Source of the DNA: Conus ventricosus | Lineage: Eukaryota; Mollusca; Gastropoda; Neogastropoda; Conidae | Direction of reading: 5' to 3' | Length of the DNA: 64,000 nt | NCBI GenBank assembly: GCA_018398815.1 | Contig: CM031595.1 | Span: 52,562,572 to 52,626,571 of the forward strand | In this document: piece after piece, positions 20,383 through 34,460 of the stretch | How the letters are laid out: each line of letters starts with the position of its first letter | Numbering within the stretch: position 1 is the first letter of the stretch | Notes under the pieces: model-generated | The model's input: only the letters and a program-made list of their open reading frames with translations | What the model was told of the DNA's origin: nothing | Database searches by the model: none | Position numbers and translations under genes: made by a program

Positions 20383-20830
20383 TACTCAGACATTTGAAAC
20401 AAATCTCAATGTTTTAGTCTCATGCAGCTGCAGAATTTATCCTCCATGTTACTAATAAAATCCATCTGTGTGTTACTTGCGTGTGATGTTTTTTTATGAG
20501 TTTTCGTCAGTTGGATGACATTAGAACATGTCATGAGGCACACAGAGCACTCTGTGAGAAAAATTTCACACCTGATATAAGACTAAATCCAGTCCTTGCA
20601 CAATCACACATCCCTCCATCACTCAGCATAGTTAGAGAACTCATGTATTGATCGATGATTTGCAGGAACACCGGGCTGTAGCCAAAATAGACAAGGATTA
20701 TAGTTACTCAGCTACGGTCATCAAAGCATGCCACCCACTTTCCTTGCTTGGTCTAAAATCATGAATTAATTTTTATTTATAAGCCGAAATTACCCATGTC
20801 CATAACAATCACAAAACAGTCATACAGAAC
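20373..20830. other. intergenic, no feature recognised
   Basis: Unique-looking AT-rich sequence without exon or element signals. Confidence 0.4.
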
Positions 20831-21018
<188 letters not shown>

Positions 21019-21029
21019 CATTCAAATCC

Positions 21030-21176
21030 TTGACAGTTGATGGATGATTGCAATCTGACATCGTTGACAATTAATGGGAGATGGCAATCTGTCATCATTG
21101 ACAATTAATGGGAGATGGCAATCTGTCACCACTGACAGTTAATTAACTGTCAATGGTGACAGATTGCCACCTCCCA
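21030..21176. repeat. short tandem units ending in a 68-bp palindrome
   Basis: Three to four direct copies of a block like TGACAATTAATGGGAGATGG with CAATCTGTCA, period about 39 bp. The last copy (21109-21142) is followed without spacer by its reverse complement (21143-21176), centred on GTTAA|TTAAC with only a few mismatches. The DNA could extrude as a hairpin. Confidence 0.8.
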
Positions 21177-21692
21177 CCCAAGTAACAGGAAAACCAGTTC
21201 AGTCCTGCCACCAAAGTTCTTCACTGAGAACTGGTCTCTTGGAGCTGGGATGGGGGGGGGGGGGGGGGGAGGATACAGAATGCTTGAATGCAGCACCTGA
21301 ATGCGTAACACATGCATGTCATGAGCTTTCTTTAGTCGATTATCAAAGACAGACAAAACAGCGAAATTCCCTGCCAACTTCAGCAGCCGCAGGCTTGATC
21401 TTCTCTTTCATCAATCGCACCAGGGCGGGCTGTAAAAGTCTGGATTTGATAACAGAGAGTGTGCTGGTGAAAAGATGGGGATGTGCAGACGCCACAGACT
21501 AAGCAATCACCTTGCTTCCTGGTTAGTGCAGGCTGGCCAATCAGCTGTTCGCCTGCCGCTCAAGTAGTGTCCTCCCTCCCGCTGAGACACTTTGGGTTAT
21601 GAAGCATTCCCAGAAGCTGTGAGGCATCCCAGGAAACAAAAGCCACAAGAGAAATTTTAAAAAGGCACTCCACCCCTCACCCCACACCCAGA

Positions 21693-21694
<2 letters not shown>
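21177..21694. other. intergenic with G run
   Basis: Contains an 18-base G run (21252-21269) and otherwise unique sequence. The plus-strand frame at 21164-21502 crosses the G run and shows no domain. Confidence 0.4.
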
Positions 21695-21727
<33 letters not shown>

Positions 21728-21915
21728 CGCGCCGCGCGCGTGGGGTGCGCGTGCGTGCGTGGTGCCGTTGCGTGCGTGTGGTGTGTGTGTGTGTGTGTGT
21801 GTGTTCAAGTGAGAGCCGTTGCGAGTTCTTTCAAAAACATCTATAACGTGTTCTCTCCCTCCCTCCCTCCCTCTCTCACTGTCTGTATGTGTGTGTGTGT
21901 ATGTGTGTGCGCGCA

Positions 21916-21959
<44 letters not shown>

Positions 21960-22008
21960 CTTCAAATGAGGGCCATCGCGAGTTCTTTTAAAAACATCTA
22001 TAAAGTGT

Positions 22009-22040
<32 letters not shown>

Positions 22041-22051
22041 TCTCTTCTGAG

Positions 22052-22139
<88 letters not shown>

Positions 22140-22189
22140 CGTGCATGCGTGCGTGCATGCGTGCGTGGGTCTGCGTCTGGGTCTGGGTG

Positions 22190-22262
<73 letters not shown>

Positions 22263-22303
22263 GCGTGCGTGTATGCGCGCGCACGCGCGCGCGCGTGTGT
22301 GTA

Positions 22304-22368
<65 letters not shown>

Positions 22369-22372
22369 TGTT
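21695..22372. repeat. microsatellite cluster with a 44-base G tract
   Basis: TG runs, CGCG-rich islands, a G44 tract (21916-21959), CT runs and two long TG runs, with a local duplication of TCTTTCAAAAACATCTATAA (near 21827 and, slightly changed, 21983). Frames open here on both strands are artefacts of dinucleotide repeats. Confidence 0.95.
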
Positions 22373-22863
22373 GTGAGTTTTGGCACTCACATTTTCTCGA
22401 CAATTATACATAAGTACGAACATTAGCCAGTTTGGCAGGACAATGAATTAACATTGATGAAACCTTTCCAAACCCACCCCCCCCCCCACTTCCCCCTATA
22501 TAAAGGTGTCATTGAATGGTGAACACTGTAAACATTTTTACTAACGTCTTCAGCAGTAATTCAAATATAACTAGACTACATAAGTTTGAAAGAAATCGTG
22601 ATAGGTTACAATTATTGCTTTGTACATTGATAAGAAGACATGTTTATTGAGATTTGGTCACAAGCGTTGTATATTAGCTTGCGTTCTAGCTACAAAAAAA
22701 GACACATTAAAACAGACACAGAGGAGAAGACATAATTAAATATGGAACAAAAACTGGCCACTTACAAATTCCTTCATGAGTCATGTGTTTTATGATCGTG
22801 TGGATTTGCGTCATGCCGGCTGTCTCAACGCGTGTAGGCCTATAACTGTACCATATGGCAGGG

Positions 22864-22866
<3 letters not shown>
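22373..22866. other. intergenic, no feature recognised
   Basis: AT-rich spacer between two microsatellite clusters, with a short C run near 22481. No coding signal. Confidence 0.4.
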
Positions 22867-22920
<54 letters not shown>

Positions 22921-22971
22921 GTGAATACGCGCGCGCGGGCGCGGCGTGTGTGTTGTGTGTGTGTGTGTGTG

Positions 22972-23003
<32 letters not shown>

Positions 23004-23098
23004 GTACGTGTGTGTCTGTAATGTGTGCGTGCATGCGTGTGTGTGTGTGTGGTGTGTGTGTGTGTGTGTTGTGTGTGCGCGTGTGCGCGCGCGCGTGC

Positions 23099-23165
<67 letters not shown>

Positions 23166-23238
23166 TGTGGAGGGGAACGTTAGAGTGCAAGGGGAAGGGG
23201 GGAAGAGGGTCCACGGTTTGTCCAGCAGCCCCCCCCCC

Positions 23239-23269
<31 letters not shown>

Positions 23270-23273
23270 CACT
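22867..23273. repeat. GA, TG and poly-C microsatellite cluster
   Basis: A GA run (about 22868-22917), interrupted TG runs to 23163, then C27 (23229-23255) followed by CA. Confidence 0.95.
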
Positions 23274-23535
23274 GGCCAGGTTGGCAGCTTGAAAATGGCG
23301 TGTTCATGCACGTTGCTCCATGTACCCCACTGATGAGGACCTACAGGCCCCTCCCCCAACTCCCCACCACCTATCTCCTTTGGGATCTCCCTTTTGTATT
23401 ACTGATCCGGCCCTGATTGGCATCGTGAGAAATGTACACCTGTGCTGGTGAGATAAGTGACACCACAGATTACACTATCATTTATACGAACCGCTATCGA
23501 TGCAAAACATCCAAATCACGGTGATTTTTCGCACA
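23274..23535. other. intergenic spacer
   Basis: Short unique stretch between repeat clusters; no feature recognised. Confidence 0.4.
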
Positions 23536-23553
23536 AACACACACACACACCAC

Positions 23554-23620
<67 letters not shown>

Positions 23621-23996
23621 ACTGACTGAAACCAATTTATTGTCAGATTAACTCAAGGTTGTACTGACATTTAAGAAAACATTATGAACAGAATATGAAC
23701 GTTTTTCATTCAAAGCAAAGAAGCATAATTAACACACAAAAATACGTGCGCACACATACACGTACACACACCACACACACACCACACACAACACACACAC
23801 ACACACACACACACACCACACACACACGTACACACATGCACACACACACACGCACAAACACACGCACTTACATAAATACACAAATACACACATCTCAATA
23901 CAAACACACCCATACCCTCACATATACTCAAACTTACACACTCGCACACACAGACATACACACGCCCACACACACACGCGCACACACACCCGCGCG

Positions 23997-24080
<84 letters not shown>

Positions 24081-24148
24081 CACGCACACACACACATTCA
24101 TACTCGAGCACTCGTACACACATGCATTCACTCTCACACACACACACA

Positions 24149-24223
<75 letters not shown>

Positions 24224-24295
24224 ACACACACATGAGAGCACACGCGTACGCGCGCGCGCCAAACACACAGATACACACACACGCGCACGCGTACA
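23536..24295. repeat. CA microsatellite cluster
   Basis: A pure CA run (23536-23619), about 130 bp of unique sequence, then about 540 bp of interrupted CA with CG-containing islands (23750-24295). The 239-codon open frame across it is a dinucleotide artefact. Confidence 0.95.
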
Positions 24296-24773
24296 CATTA
24301 TCCTGCAAAACAGGAAAGGCCTACTTACGTAAAAATAGAACTGAATCCCAGCACAGAGGACAAAACAAACTTACACTAAATGTATGTATGAGAATACATC
24401 GTGTTTCAAAGTAATACAGAGTGTACGCTGATTTTAGGGACACCGAGTCTAAATCTTGTAGAACTAAATCACAGCCCTCTGTGGAGATTATAAATGGTGT
24501 TCTTCACTCGTAAGGAATTATAGCTTCTGTACATTTGAAATCTGTCCGTTAACTGTTTAGATGTGTGACTTTGCCAAGTTATGGCCATTTTATCACTGAA
24601 GGAAAGTTTTCACAGACGTCTTTTCTTCGCATCCGACTATACCCACTTGATACTCCCAGGCAAGACCGAGCCTAAGAATGACTAACGTCTACACCGATTG
24701 ACATCCAGTTATCTTTGTCCCCCCAGAATCTTAATTAGCTGTAGTTTTTAATAAGAAAGATACTGAATCACAC

Positions 24774-24777
<4 letters not shown>
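24296..24777. other. intergenic, no feature recognised
   Basis: Unique-looking spacer without exon signals. Confidence 0.4.
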
Positions 24778-25350
<573 letters not shown>

Positions 25351-25997
25351 GAATGAACAAAAGAAATCTTATTTAACCAGGGTAATGAGATAAGCAAATT
25401 GCGCATGCTTTTTTTCCACCCAGCGGGGAAAAAAGTGGAAAAAAAAGGAAAAGAAGAAGAAGAAGAAAAAGCACACCGAAGACACGAAAGTCAATATAGG
25501 AGGAAAAAGCGGGAAAAGTGAGTGCACTAGTCAACTTGCAAACTATAAGAAGTAGCAGACTAATACTACACAAGATGCAAAGCATATAAACGTACTCCCA
25601 GTTTACCTTCCTGAAAAACGTCACAATCAACCATGCGTCATAATGTATTTGACATCACAATCAAACATGCATCATAAAGAGATATTCCATACAGAAGAAG
25701 AACCGTTTTGAGCCGTTATAGCCGTTAGTAACGGCTATTCTGGTAAAATAAAACATCGGGCATCATCCGTGACCCATAATGAACATAGGCCTACCTACAA
25801 ATTTTCATGAAGATCGGCCCAGAAGTTTTGTCTGGAGCGAGTGGAACACATTTTGACCACGGACAGACAGATAGACAGACAGCCACACAGACAGCATTCC
25901 TTCGCTCCCATTGTAAAGTAGGCTTACTCCCTGTTCTATAAGAACTGGGAGCACAACAAACGACGAAATCATGCATGCATCCACATGCGCTCGCGCG

Positions 25998-25999
<2 letters not shown>
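25351..25999. other. intergenic, possible dispersed-repeat tail
   Basis: The stretch at about 25790-25900 (AATTTTCATGAAGATCGGCC, then a GACAGACAGATAGAC run) resembles a widely dispersed invertebrate repeat tail as I remember it. This cannot be confirmed from one copy. No gene is seen. Confidence 0.3.
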
Positions 26000-26044
<45 letters not shown>

Positions 26045-26108
26045 CACACACGCGCTGGTGACCTACTCGTTTTTGAGTGAACCAGTATTTTAGGAAGAAG
26101 AAGAAGAA

Positions 26109-26148
<40 letters not shown>

Positions 26149-26373
26149 AAGGAATTGATCTGGTGAACAACAACATCTACAAACTATACAGTATCGTTTA
26201 TACAGTATTCTTTCTTTCGTATCATACGGCATGGAGAAAGATATCATGATGTCTAAAATATGTAGTGTACTTTTAAGTTTTTAGTGCCTGAAAGAGCAAT
26301 GTTTCTTCAGCTGATTTAAACGAGCTAATACTATTTCATTAAAAACAACAACAAACCTTTCATAGAATTTGGT

Positions 26374-26453
<80 letters not shown>

Positions 26454-26646
26454 AGATCTTTAGCTTGTACGCCGAGCATAGAAAATATCAGCATGCATAA
26501 TATATCCTGCCATTGTTTTTCAACTATACTTTGCCTCACGTGAGCAACTCACAGGATAAATAGTCAAGAAAAAAAGACAAGCTAGAGTGGGAAAAGGAAG
26601 CTGAGTAACGAGAGAGGAGAGAGAGAGAGGAGAGGAAGAGAGAGAG

Positions 26647-26685
<39 letters not shown>

Positions 26686-26698
26686 AGAGAGAGAGAAG

Positions 26699-26730
<32 letters not shown>

Positions 26731-27009
26731 TTTATTCACGAGTATAGTAGATAAGCACTGATGCGCTTTTTTATATCCAGTCCTCGCCCTGAGTAGGGAC
26801 TACAATATGCAGTGAAATGAAATAATGAATGAGCAAACAAACAAAAAAACCAGTCATGAAATCTGTAGTAATCAATACAGAATATCAAATGAAAAATACA
26901 GAAAAGAAAGAGAGAGAAAAAATCAGGGGGAAGAAGAGGAGTGGGGTGGTGGCATATAGAAAATGTGCTATAACAGACAGCAATTAGCGCGCGCGCGCGC
27001 GCGCACACA

Positions 27010-27054
<45 letters not shown>

Positions 27055-27207
27055 AAGAACAAAATGAATCATACGTTATACAATGAAGCTGCACTGGTAC
27101 AGATGAGTAAAGATGTGCAAGTGAATACACATGACGCATAAGTTGAGCAGTCATAGCAGTGATAGTACTAATATTGGTAGCAGTAGGAATAGCAACAGCA
27201 CTGAGAG

Positions 27208-27255
<48 letters not shown>
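26000..27255. repeat. CA and GA microsatellite cluster upstream of ADAP
   Basis: CA/CG runs (26000-26044, 26111-26145), GA runs (26371-26457, 26610-26727), CG/CA (26988-27052) and GA (27206-27255), separated by short unique spacers. The last run ends about 130 bp before the ADAP start codon. Confidence 0.95.
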
Positions 27256-27257
<2 letters not shown>

Positions 27258-27383
27258 CGAAAATACTCCAACGCCTACTAAAAATGTGTTTCCAAATTTG
27301 GAAGAAAATGACGTCGACACGGCTTCCCCTGTTCTAATTATAGCAGATGGAGTTGACGGGGAAGTGATTCACAAGTCCTCAAG
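27256..27383 (+). promoter_or_regulatory. putative ADAP 5' UTR / core promoter region
   Basis: Unique 128-bp stretch between a GA microsatellite and the start codon. It holds a CRE-like TGACGTCG at about 27309-27316. No TATA box is evident. The start codon sits in AAGATGGCGG, which has A at -3 and G at +4 and also matches most of the YY1 consensus common just downstream of animal transcription starts. Its role as a promoter is inferred from position. Confidence 0.4.
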
Positions 27384-27465
27384 ATGGCGGAGAGATGTCG
27401 CGCGGAACTGGCCCAACTGATGAGGGAAGATGGAAATAGCGAATGTGCAGATTGCGGAGACGCAG
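27384..27465 (+). CDS. ADAP1: ADAP exon 1 (start codon, first zinc ligands)
   Basis: The ATG at 27384 begins MAERCRAELAQLMREDGNSE, followed by CADCGDA with zinc ligands Cys21 and Cys24. The donor is GTACTT, one base into a codon, and the next exon completes it as Asp to give the invariant DPDWAS. The length before CADC matches human ADAP1 (MAKERRRAVLELLQ...), which supports this start. Confidence 0.93.
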
Positions 27466-30400
27466 GTACTTTGCCTAATAGTACTCATTATTTTGTAAAG
27501 CGTTGTTTTAAGGCTGTCGCGATGATAACAGTAAGACTCAGACTGAAATAACTTCCACCCGATGTTGGATTGCAGACGACATTTTCTCTGACATTTGAAC
27601 ATGATGATGTTGGGTGGAGGTTGAGCTGTAGATTCGTTTGTTACTTTGTCGATTGATCATTTGTGATGTTTTTCATCACGTATTATCCGTTGAATTCATT
27701 GAGTATGTTGTGTACCTCTCTGTGGAGACATAAAATTGAGATCAGTGCGGCTCTGGTCCCCAGATGGGATTGGGTTTGTTTATCTATGTGGCCTAGACAA
27801 GTCGCACTCAGTTTCACCCCTTGTATGTGGGCGGGTGCGTGAGATTCCAACTGAACATGAAACTGTGGCAGTCAGCATTGATGTGTAAATAAGAAAATAT
27901 TCAATGTTCAGAAGTCTTTGCAAGTGTATTGAGAGAGAGATAAGATAAAAAAGAAGTCGCTTGTGGGTATGACACTGTTGCTATTGAGCTTTTACTGTTG
28001 TAAAGCGCAGCGACAGCAAAAGTTTAAGAGAATCTAATTTGAATGATGAGTTATGTCATGTTAGCCAAAGGCACATGAAACAAGTTGTTCCCAGAACACA
28101 GCTGTAGAGAGTCATAGTAATGGGGGTGAAGTACAGTTCTGCTTTGATGACTGGTGTGGTCAGAGACCTATGGAGTTGTGTGGTTCCCTTTGTGAAGTGG
28201 TTTCACTGAGTCACACTTGTAGGTCATTCTGTGAGGCCTGCCAGTGACTGAGTTACTGCCTGCCTTGGCTTAAGGCTGTGTCAGGCTAATTGACATAGGC
28301 TAGAACACCAAGGCTACATCAAAATGTTGTTATGCTCTGCATAGTTATGCGGGGATTGTCTTCAGTTGTGACAAGCTCCTAGCATAACATTATCAGTCTC
28401 TAAAATCCCCGAAGTCGGAGTGTGGCTGCCCATGTGGCGGGGTAATCAAAAACGGTCACACACGTAATGTTCTCATCCCCAGCTGATGCATTTGTACCAT
28501 AGTGTTTCAAGTACTTCGGCTGTTTGGATGATCCCTGGAGTCTTTTAGCCAGGGTACGACAACAACAACAACAACAACAACAACTGAGTTACTGCTGTTA
28601 TGCTGTTCTGCTTATAATTTTCCAAGTACTTATTCCATTTCAGGGCTGCTGATATGGGTCCATAGAAATGGTTAAACACAGGGGAGTTAGTTCATGCAGA
28701 GCTGGTCTTATTGACTGACTGCTGTCCAGTGTTGTGGCCAAAGCCACCAGCGGACAAGATGACTCTTATGTCAATGACCCGAAATTTGACACTAAGAGAG
28801 GCAGATGAGTGTTTTCCTGGATGGCCAGTCTTTTCACCAGAACTACGTTGATTCATTGAGCATATCTTTGTCACTCTCACGCTCAGGTGTAGGAAATTGT
28901 CAATTTCTTGTATGTGATTTTTTTTTTTTTTTGGTGGCAGAGTTGTGAGATCATGGCATGTAGCAAGATATCACTATCAGTATCAACTCTGTGGCTCTTT
29001 TCTTTGGTTCTACCTGTAATACTTTTGCGTTTGTGCTGTTGTGCCCAAATGAATTTGTGCAACTCAGACATTAGCTTTTTCAGTTCTGTGAGTTCATGAT
29101 ACTTAACTGACTACATGGGATAACCTCTGTGCTAGTTCAGGGTTTGCTGAACTCCATCCAAATCGGTCTGTTTTATGGCCTCAGTTTTGGTCTGATACAT
29201 GGGTGGCTTCCTTTTTCTGTCAGTCTTGTGTGCCCGCCTCTGCTACTTTCAGTACCGTTTTTTTTGTCTTGGCTGTGCACCCCTTCCACCTTTGCTGTTA
29301 ACTATAATTGAGGCATAGCTGCTAGTCTACAGATGACATCCAGCAGCTACTGGATAAGAAATACCTTCTGCACAAAGCTTACCTCAGTGACACCAAGTCC
29401 ACCTAAATGAAAAGAAAAAAAAAATGTGTTCAACAACATAAGCAGAACAGTTCAAGTGAAACTACAAAAGATGCAAGACACATTGTTGAGCAACAAAGAC
29501 GAGATCCAAGGATAATGTGACAGGCATGATATGAAGAACTTTTATGATGCCTTGAAAGAAACTTATGGATCTACATGATCATCAGGATCATCCCCTCTGC
29601 TCAGCGCTGATGAAAACACATTGATCACTGACAAGGAAAAGATCTTGGAACGCTGGGCAGAACATTTTAACAGTGTACTAAACCGCCCATCATCAGTCAG
29701 TGACAAAGCCATCGACCAGCTCCCTTAAGTGCCACTGCCAAAGAAATGGATGAACCACCAGCCCTCCTAGAAACCCAGAAACGATATGTTTGCTGTCCAG
29801 TGGCAAAGTTCCTGGCTCAGACTCCATGCCAGCTGAAGTCTTGTTTCTTCTGATGCGGCAGCAGGAGACGATCCCTCAAGAGTTGAAAGATGCACCCATA
29901 ATCCATTTGTACTTGTAAGCGCAAAAGGAAATCCAGGCTTGTGACAACCACCAAGGCATGATATCCCTCTTTTCTGTAGCACACGTGAGCAAGAGCTTTT
30001 GCCAGAGACCCAGTGCGGCTTCAGAAAAGACAGAGGAACACTGATCTGTTATTTGCTGCCAGACAGCTCCAAGAAATTGACAGGAACAAAATGCAGGCCT
30101 GTTCTCCACCTATGTTGACCTGACCAAGGCTGTCGATACTGTCAATAAGATAAGATAAGATAATGTTGCTTATAGCCCAGCCGACCGCAAAGGGCCACAT
30201 CAGGGCTGTATACTGTCAATAGAGAGGGCCTGTGGAAGATCATGGCCAAATACAGATGGCCACCAAAATTCATCTCTGGTGCAGCAATTCCATAATGGCA
30301 TGCAGGCCCAATTCCAGGACAACAGAAAGACATCTAGCCCATTCCTATTACAAATGACATGAGCAAAGCTGTGTTTTTTTGCACCCACTCTGTTCAGCAT

Positions 30401-33016
30401 CATATTCTCAACAATGCTGACTGGTGCCTTCAGAGAAAGAGACATAGGCATCAACATCAGATTCAGAACAGATGCAAAGCTGTTAAACCTCAAAAGGCTC
30501 CAGACGAAAACTAAGATTATGACAGACATCATCAAGGACTTTCTGTTGCTAGTGATTGACTCAGTCAGAAACTGACAGTGACATGCAATCCAGCTTTGAC
30601 AAATTTTCCATAACCTGCGTCAACTTTGGTCTCACCATGAATACAAAGAAGTTGGAAGTTCTGCATTAACCTGCACCAGGCAAACCCTATGATTAGCCTA
30701 ATATCACAGTCAATGGTGTGAGACTCACTGCTGTGAGTAAATTCACCTAGCTTGGCAGCCCACTGTCCTAAAATGTCACCATGGATGGTGGAGTCAGCAT
30801 CAGAATTGTAAAGGCAAGTGCACCATTTGCCAGACTATACACCAATGATTGGAATGGAAGAGGAGTCAGTCTAGAGACCAAGCTTAAGGTGTACAGAGTA
30901 GTTGTTCTCCCCACACTCCTCAGCACATGTGAAACATGGACAGTGTACCAACAGCATGCCAATAAGCTGAATCACTTCCACACTTACTTACCCCAGAAGA
31001 TTGTTAAACATAAGATGGCAGGACAAAATCCCAGACACAGAGGTGCTCGACCGAGTAGACCTGCCAAGCATCCACACCATCATGATGCTGTCTCAGCTTC
31101 GATGGGCAGGTCATGCAGGTCATGCAACTCACATGCCAGACCACCAGCTACCCAAGAGACTAGTGAGCTGCAATAAGGAGTGGGTTCCCATGGAGGTCAG
31201 AAGAAACTGTTCAAAGACACTCTCAAAACATCCTAGAAAGCGTTTTGACATCAACTCTGACACATGGGAACAAACTGCTATGGATTGAGCTAGATGAGCC
31301 GCTCTATCCACAAAGATGCCAATTTATGTGAACAAAGGACTTCTGCTGTGCAACAAAGAGACAGGCACAGAAAGCCATGCAGCAAGCAAGAGCAGGTCTC
31401 GCACATTCCCTGTCCAAACTGTCACTGCAATTCTATGCATGCATCAGCTTGATCAGCCACCTGCATATGATATCACAAATCATATCACCCCTCAACCCCA
31501 AGATGACTGAAGTGGTTTGCATCGCTTCGACGGACGAAACAAACACACACAGTAGAGTGTCTGTTGTCTGGTGTGTCACAAGGTGCCTGAGGGGATTCTT
31601 TCAATCCATGGTTAGTCTTTGCATGTTGGGCTTGGTTGGGGAAAGCTGGCATCATCCATTAGAAGTCAAGGGCAACAGGTGGACAGCTCTCTGTCCTCAG
31701 TCTGTTTACCTGGAACCATGTTTTTCAGACTGGGCAGCTGCGGTAGATGGCTACATACTTACTTACCTTCGCAGTTTGTGGAGTGTTGAACAGTTGATAC
31801 GCACTTTTTGTGACATTGATCCATCAAAAAGCATATGGAGTAAGTCTCCTGTGTGCACCTGCGCTCTCGTATGATATGGTAATTTTCATTGATTGGTAAC
31901 AGCCACTTCGAACCGTCTCTTTGTTTATGAGTATTAATGAAGGGAACTAGTCGTCATGAAAGTTACCTTAAAGCCTGAGATGGTGTTCCGTCTCAGTAGA
32001 TCAGTCTTGTGGCTCGTTGGATCTTGCAGTTTGACTTTTCGTTTGGGTCCATAGATGAGCTCAGGGCTGGTGAACACTTCAGTAGCCATGAGCCCATCTA
32101 ATTCAATGTGATAAGGGGTGCCATATCAGGCAGCTTGAACTTATGATAAAATGCCAGTGTTAAAGTTTATCACAGACACACAGACAGAGTACATGTCAGT
32201 CATTCCCTTGACCGCTAGGGTCGTTGGGGGGACGTGATGAGGCAGCCGCTTTTTCTCTCCAGGCTCTTCTGTTGGTGGCTGTCTTGAGGAGATCTGGCAT
32301 GGTCATTTTGGTCCAGTCATTTATGTTGTCGGACCGGCTCTTTCTCTGCCGTCCTCGTCTGCGCCCCTTCAACGGTACCTTGAAGGATGGTTTTGGAGAG
32401 GGTGTTGTGACGAATGACATGGCCAAACCATGCCATCTTCCGTCGTTTGACGGTTGCCAGAAGTGGTGCGTGGGGTCCAACTAGGTTAGTGACCAGGTTC
32501 CGCACATAAACATTGACAGAGTGCATGTATGCTCTGGCAATCAAAATTGCATGGTGACATAGACTCACTTGTTATGAGTGAAAAAAATTCTGCAGTTTCT
32601 TGCCAGCCATGATCATGCCTTTAGTAACTGGAATTCTCTAGGTCCCGTTGGGTGGAACTGAAAGAGTTCACCTGCCTCCTACCATACTGTCACTTATACT
32701 GATTCTGCAACACTTCTCAGAATAGAAGAGTTTACATATTTGTTTTCGCTCTCTTTTTTTTCTCCACTGCATGTTTTCCATTCTTCTTTCAGAACTGGAG
32801 TCTACTGAAACTGAAGCACAGCAGAAATGGCATGATATGATAGAGTAGAATGATTTATATGTTTATTCTTTTGATCCTGACTCTTTGCTTTCAGAGAATA
32901 GTTTTGTTCTATTTTACCCTGTGGTAGGCAGTTAAAGTAGTCAGCCCCAAGGTGAAACTGTTGTTGTTTGTTTGGGTGTGCATACATCTACAAAGTTGAT
33001 TTTATGAATAAATGAC

Positions 33017-33074
<58 letters not shown>

Positions 33075-34413
33075 TATGAATATTTTTAGATCTGTTCTTT
33101 TTGTATGGTAGACAAAATAAGGCCATTTAGCCACAGAGGCAGCAAGAGGGCTGGTTTACAGTGTTTTGCCGGATATTCGACTTCATTCTGGGGAAAAGAT
33201 GTAATTAATTAGACTTGTTTTCTTTTTGTTGTTGTTGAAATTTTGGCGTTTTGAAAGGAAACGTCCACCTGTAAGAAATATGTTAAGCTGATGAAAATCA
33301 GCAGACATTGATTCTGAAAGTAATTCAGGCATAGTGCTAGTAGGAAATGATTTTGTTTCCTTCTTTTGCTCTTTGCTACTGTGCTAATCTTAGAGAGAAC
33401 AATTTATCAGTCATCAGTCATTGCTTCCTCTCCTTATTCATTGTGAAGGGCATTTCATAACAGCGTGGCTTGGCAACAGTAACTTATTGTGAATGATCAC
33501 TTGATGATGACATTCAAAGTCCAACAGCTGGATTCAGTGTCTCAGTACAGGTGCATGCAGATTTGCCATGCTTGAGGATTAGCTTGACAGGAGACAAACA
33601 CTAAATCTTTAAGATATGAGGGAAAGAAATGATGATTTAGTAAGGCAGGAAATGCATCTGATTATAATTAGAAGGGATCCAATAAGGGTTTTTGTGAAAG
33701 GAAATGAACAGAAAGGTGCCTTTTTTGTTGCAGGATAAGGAAAAAGTCTTAATCTGCTTCTGTTGATAATGAATTTTACTTCGTTGAAAGACTTATCAGT
33801 AACAGCAGTAGAGATTTTCCTGGGTGTCTCTATCCTTGTAAGTCAACAAGAAGTTTGTCTCAATTCTTTAAAAAGAACCCCCAAAAGTCAGGAAAATCGC
33901 ACATCCTAATGTGAGGGGAAAAAAGTGTGCTCTATTTGTTTGCATCAGCATATGAATGCCAGGTAGCACACAACTTTGGCCTCCTACACATACACGTGTC
34001 GTAGTGGACACCAACACAGGCACATACATCCATACATGCATTGATATACACATTCATACACTCATATACACAAATGAAAGGGAAGGAGGGAAAGGGAGAG
34101 AGAGAGAAATTGGCAACAATGTTGATGGTAGCTATGTAACAGCTCTAATAGCATGCTCAGGAAGGAGGTTGTGGATGAGTTGACAGCAATTAGGGGAAGA
34201 GAGAGAGAGGATGGAGAAATGCTTCTGTATGACTATGAGGCTGACCCATCAAAATCCTATTCATAATCGGTACCAATAACTTGATTTGTATGATATTTGG
34301 TATGTATGTGTTTTTAAAAACTAGTACCACGGTATTCTTCCGGCTGTATGATGCCAGTCAAAAGTTCTGCATTTGTCTTTTGTCTCATCTATCTTATAGT
34401 TATTATTCATGGA

Positions 34414-34460
<47 letters not shown>

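Noticed and set aside
21819..22426. Open frames of 100-185 codons on both strands made of Cys-Val or His-Thr repeats
   Set aside because: They are dinucleotide repeats read through. The same holds for 22707-23307, 23695-24414 and 39832-40580.
31377..31874. 165-codon open frame in ADAP intron 1
   Set aside because: It begins inside LINE debris and has no recognisable domain or splice support.
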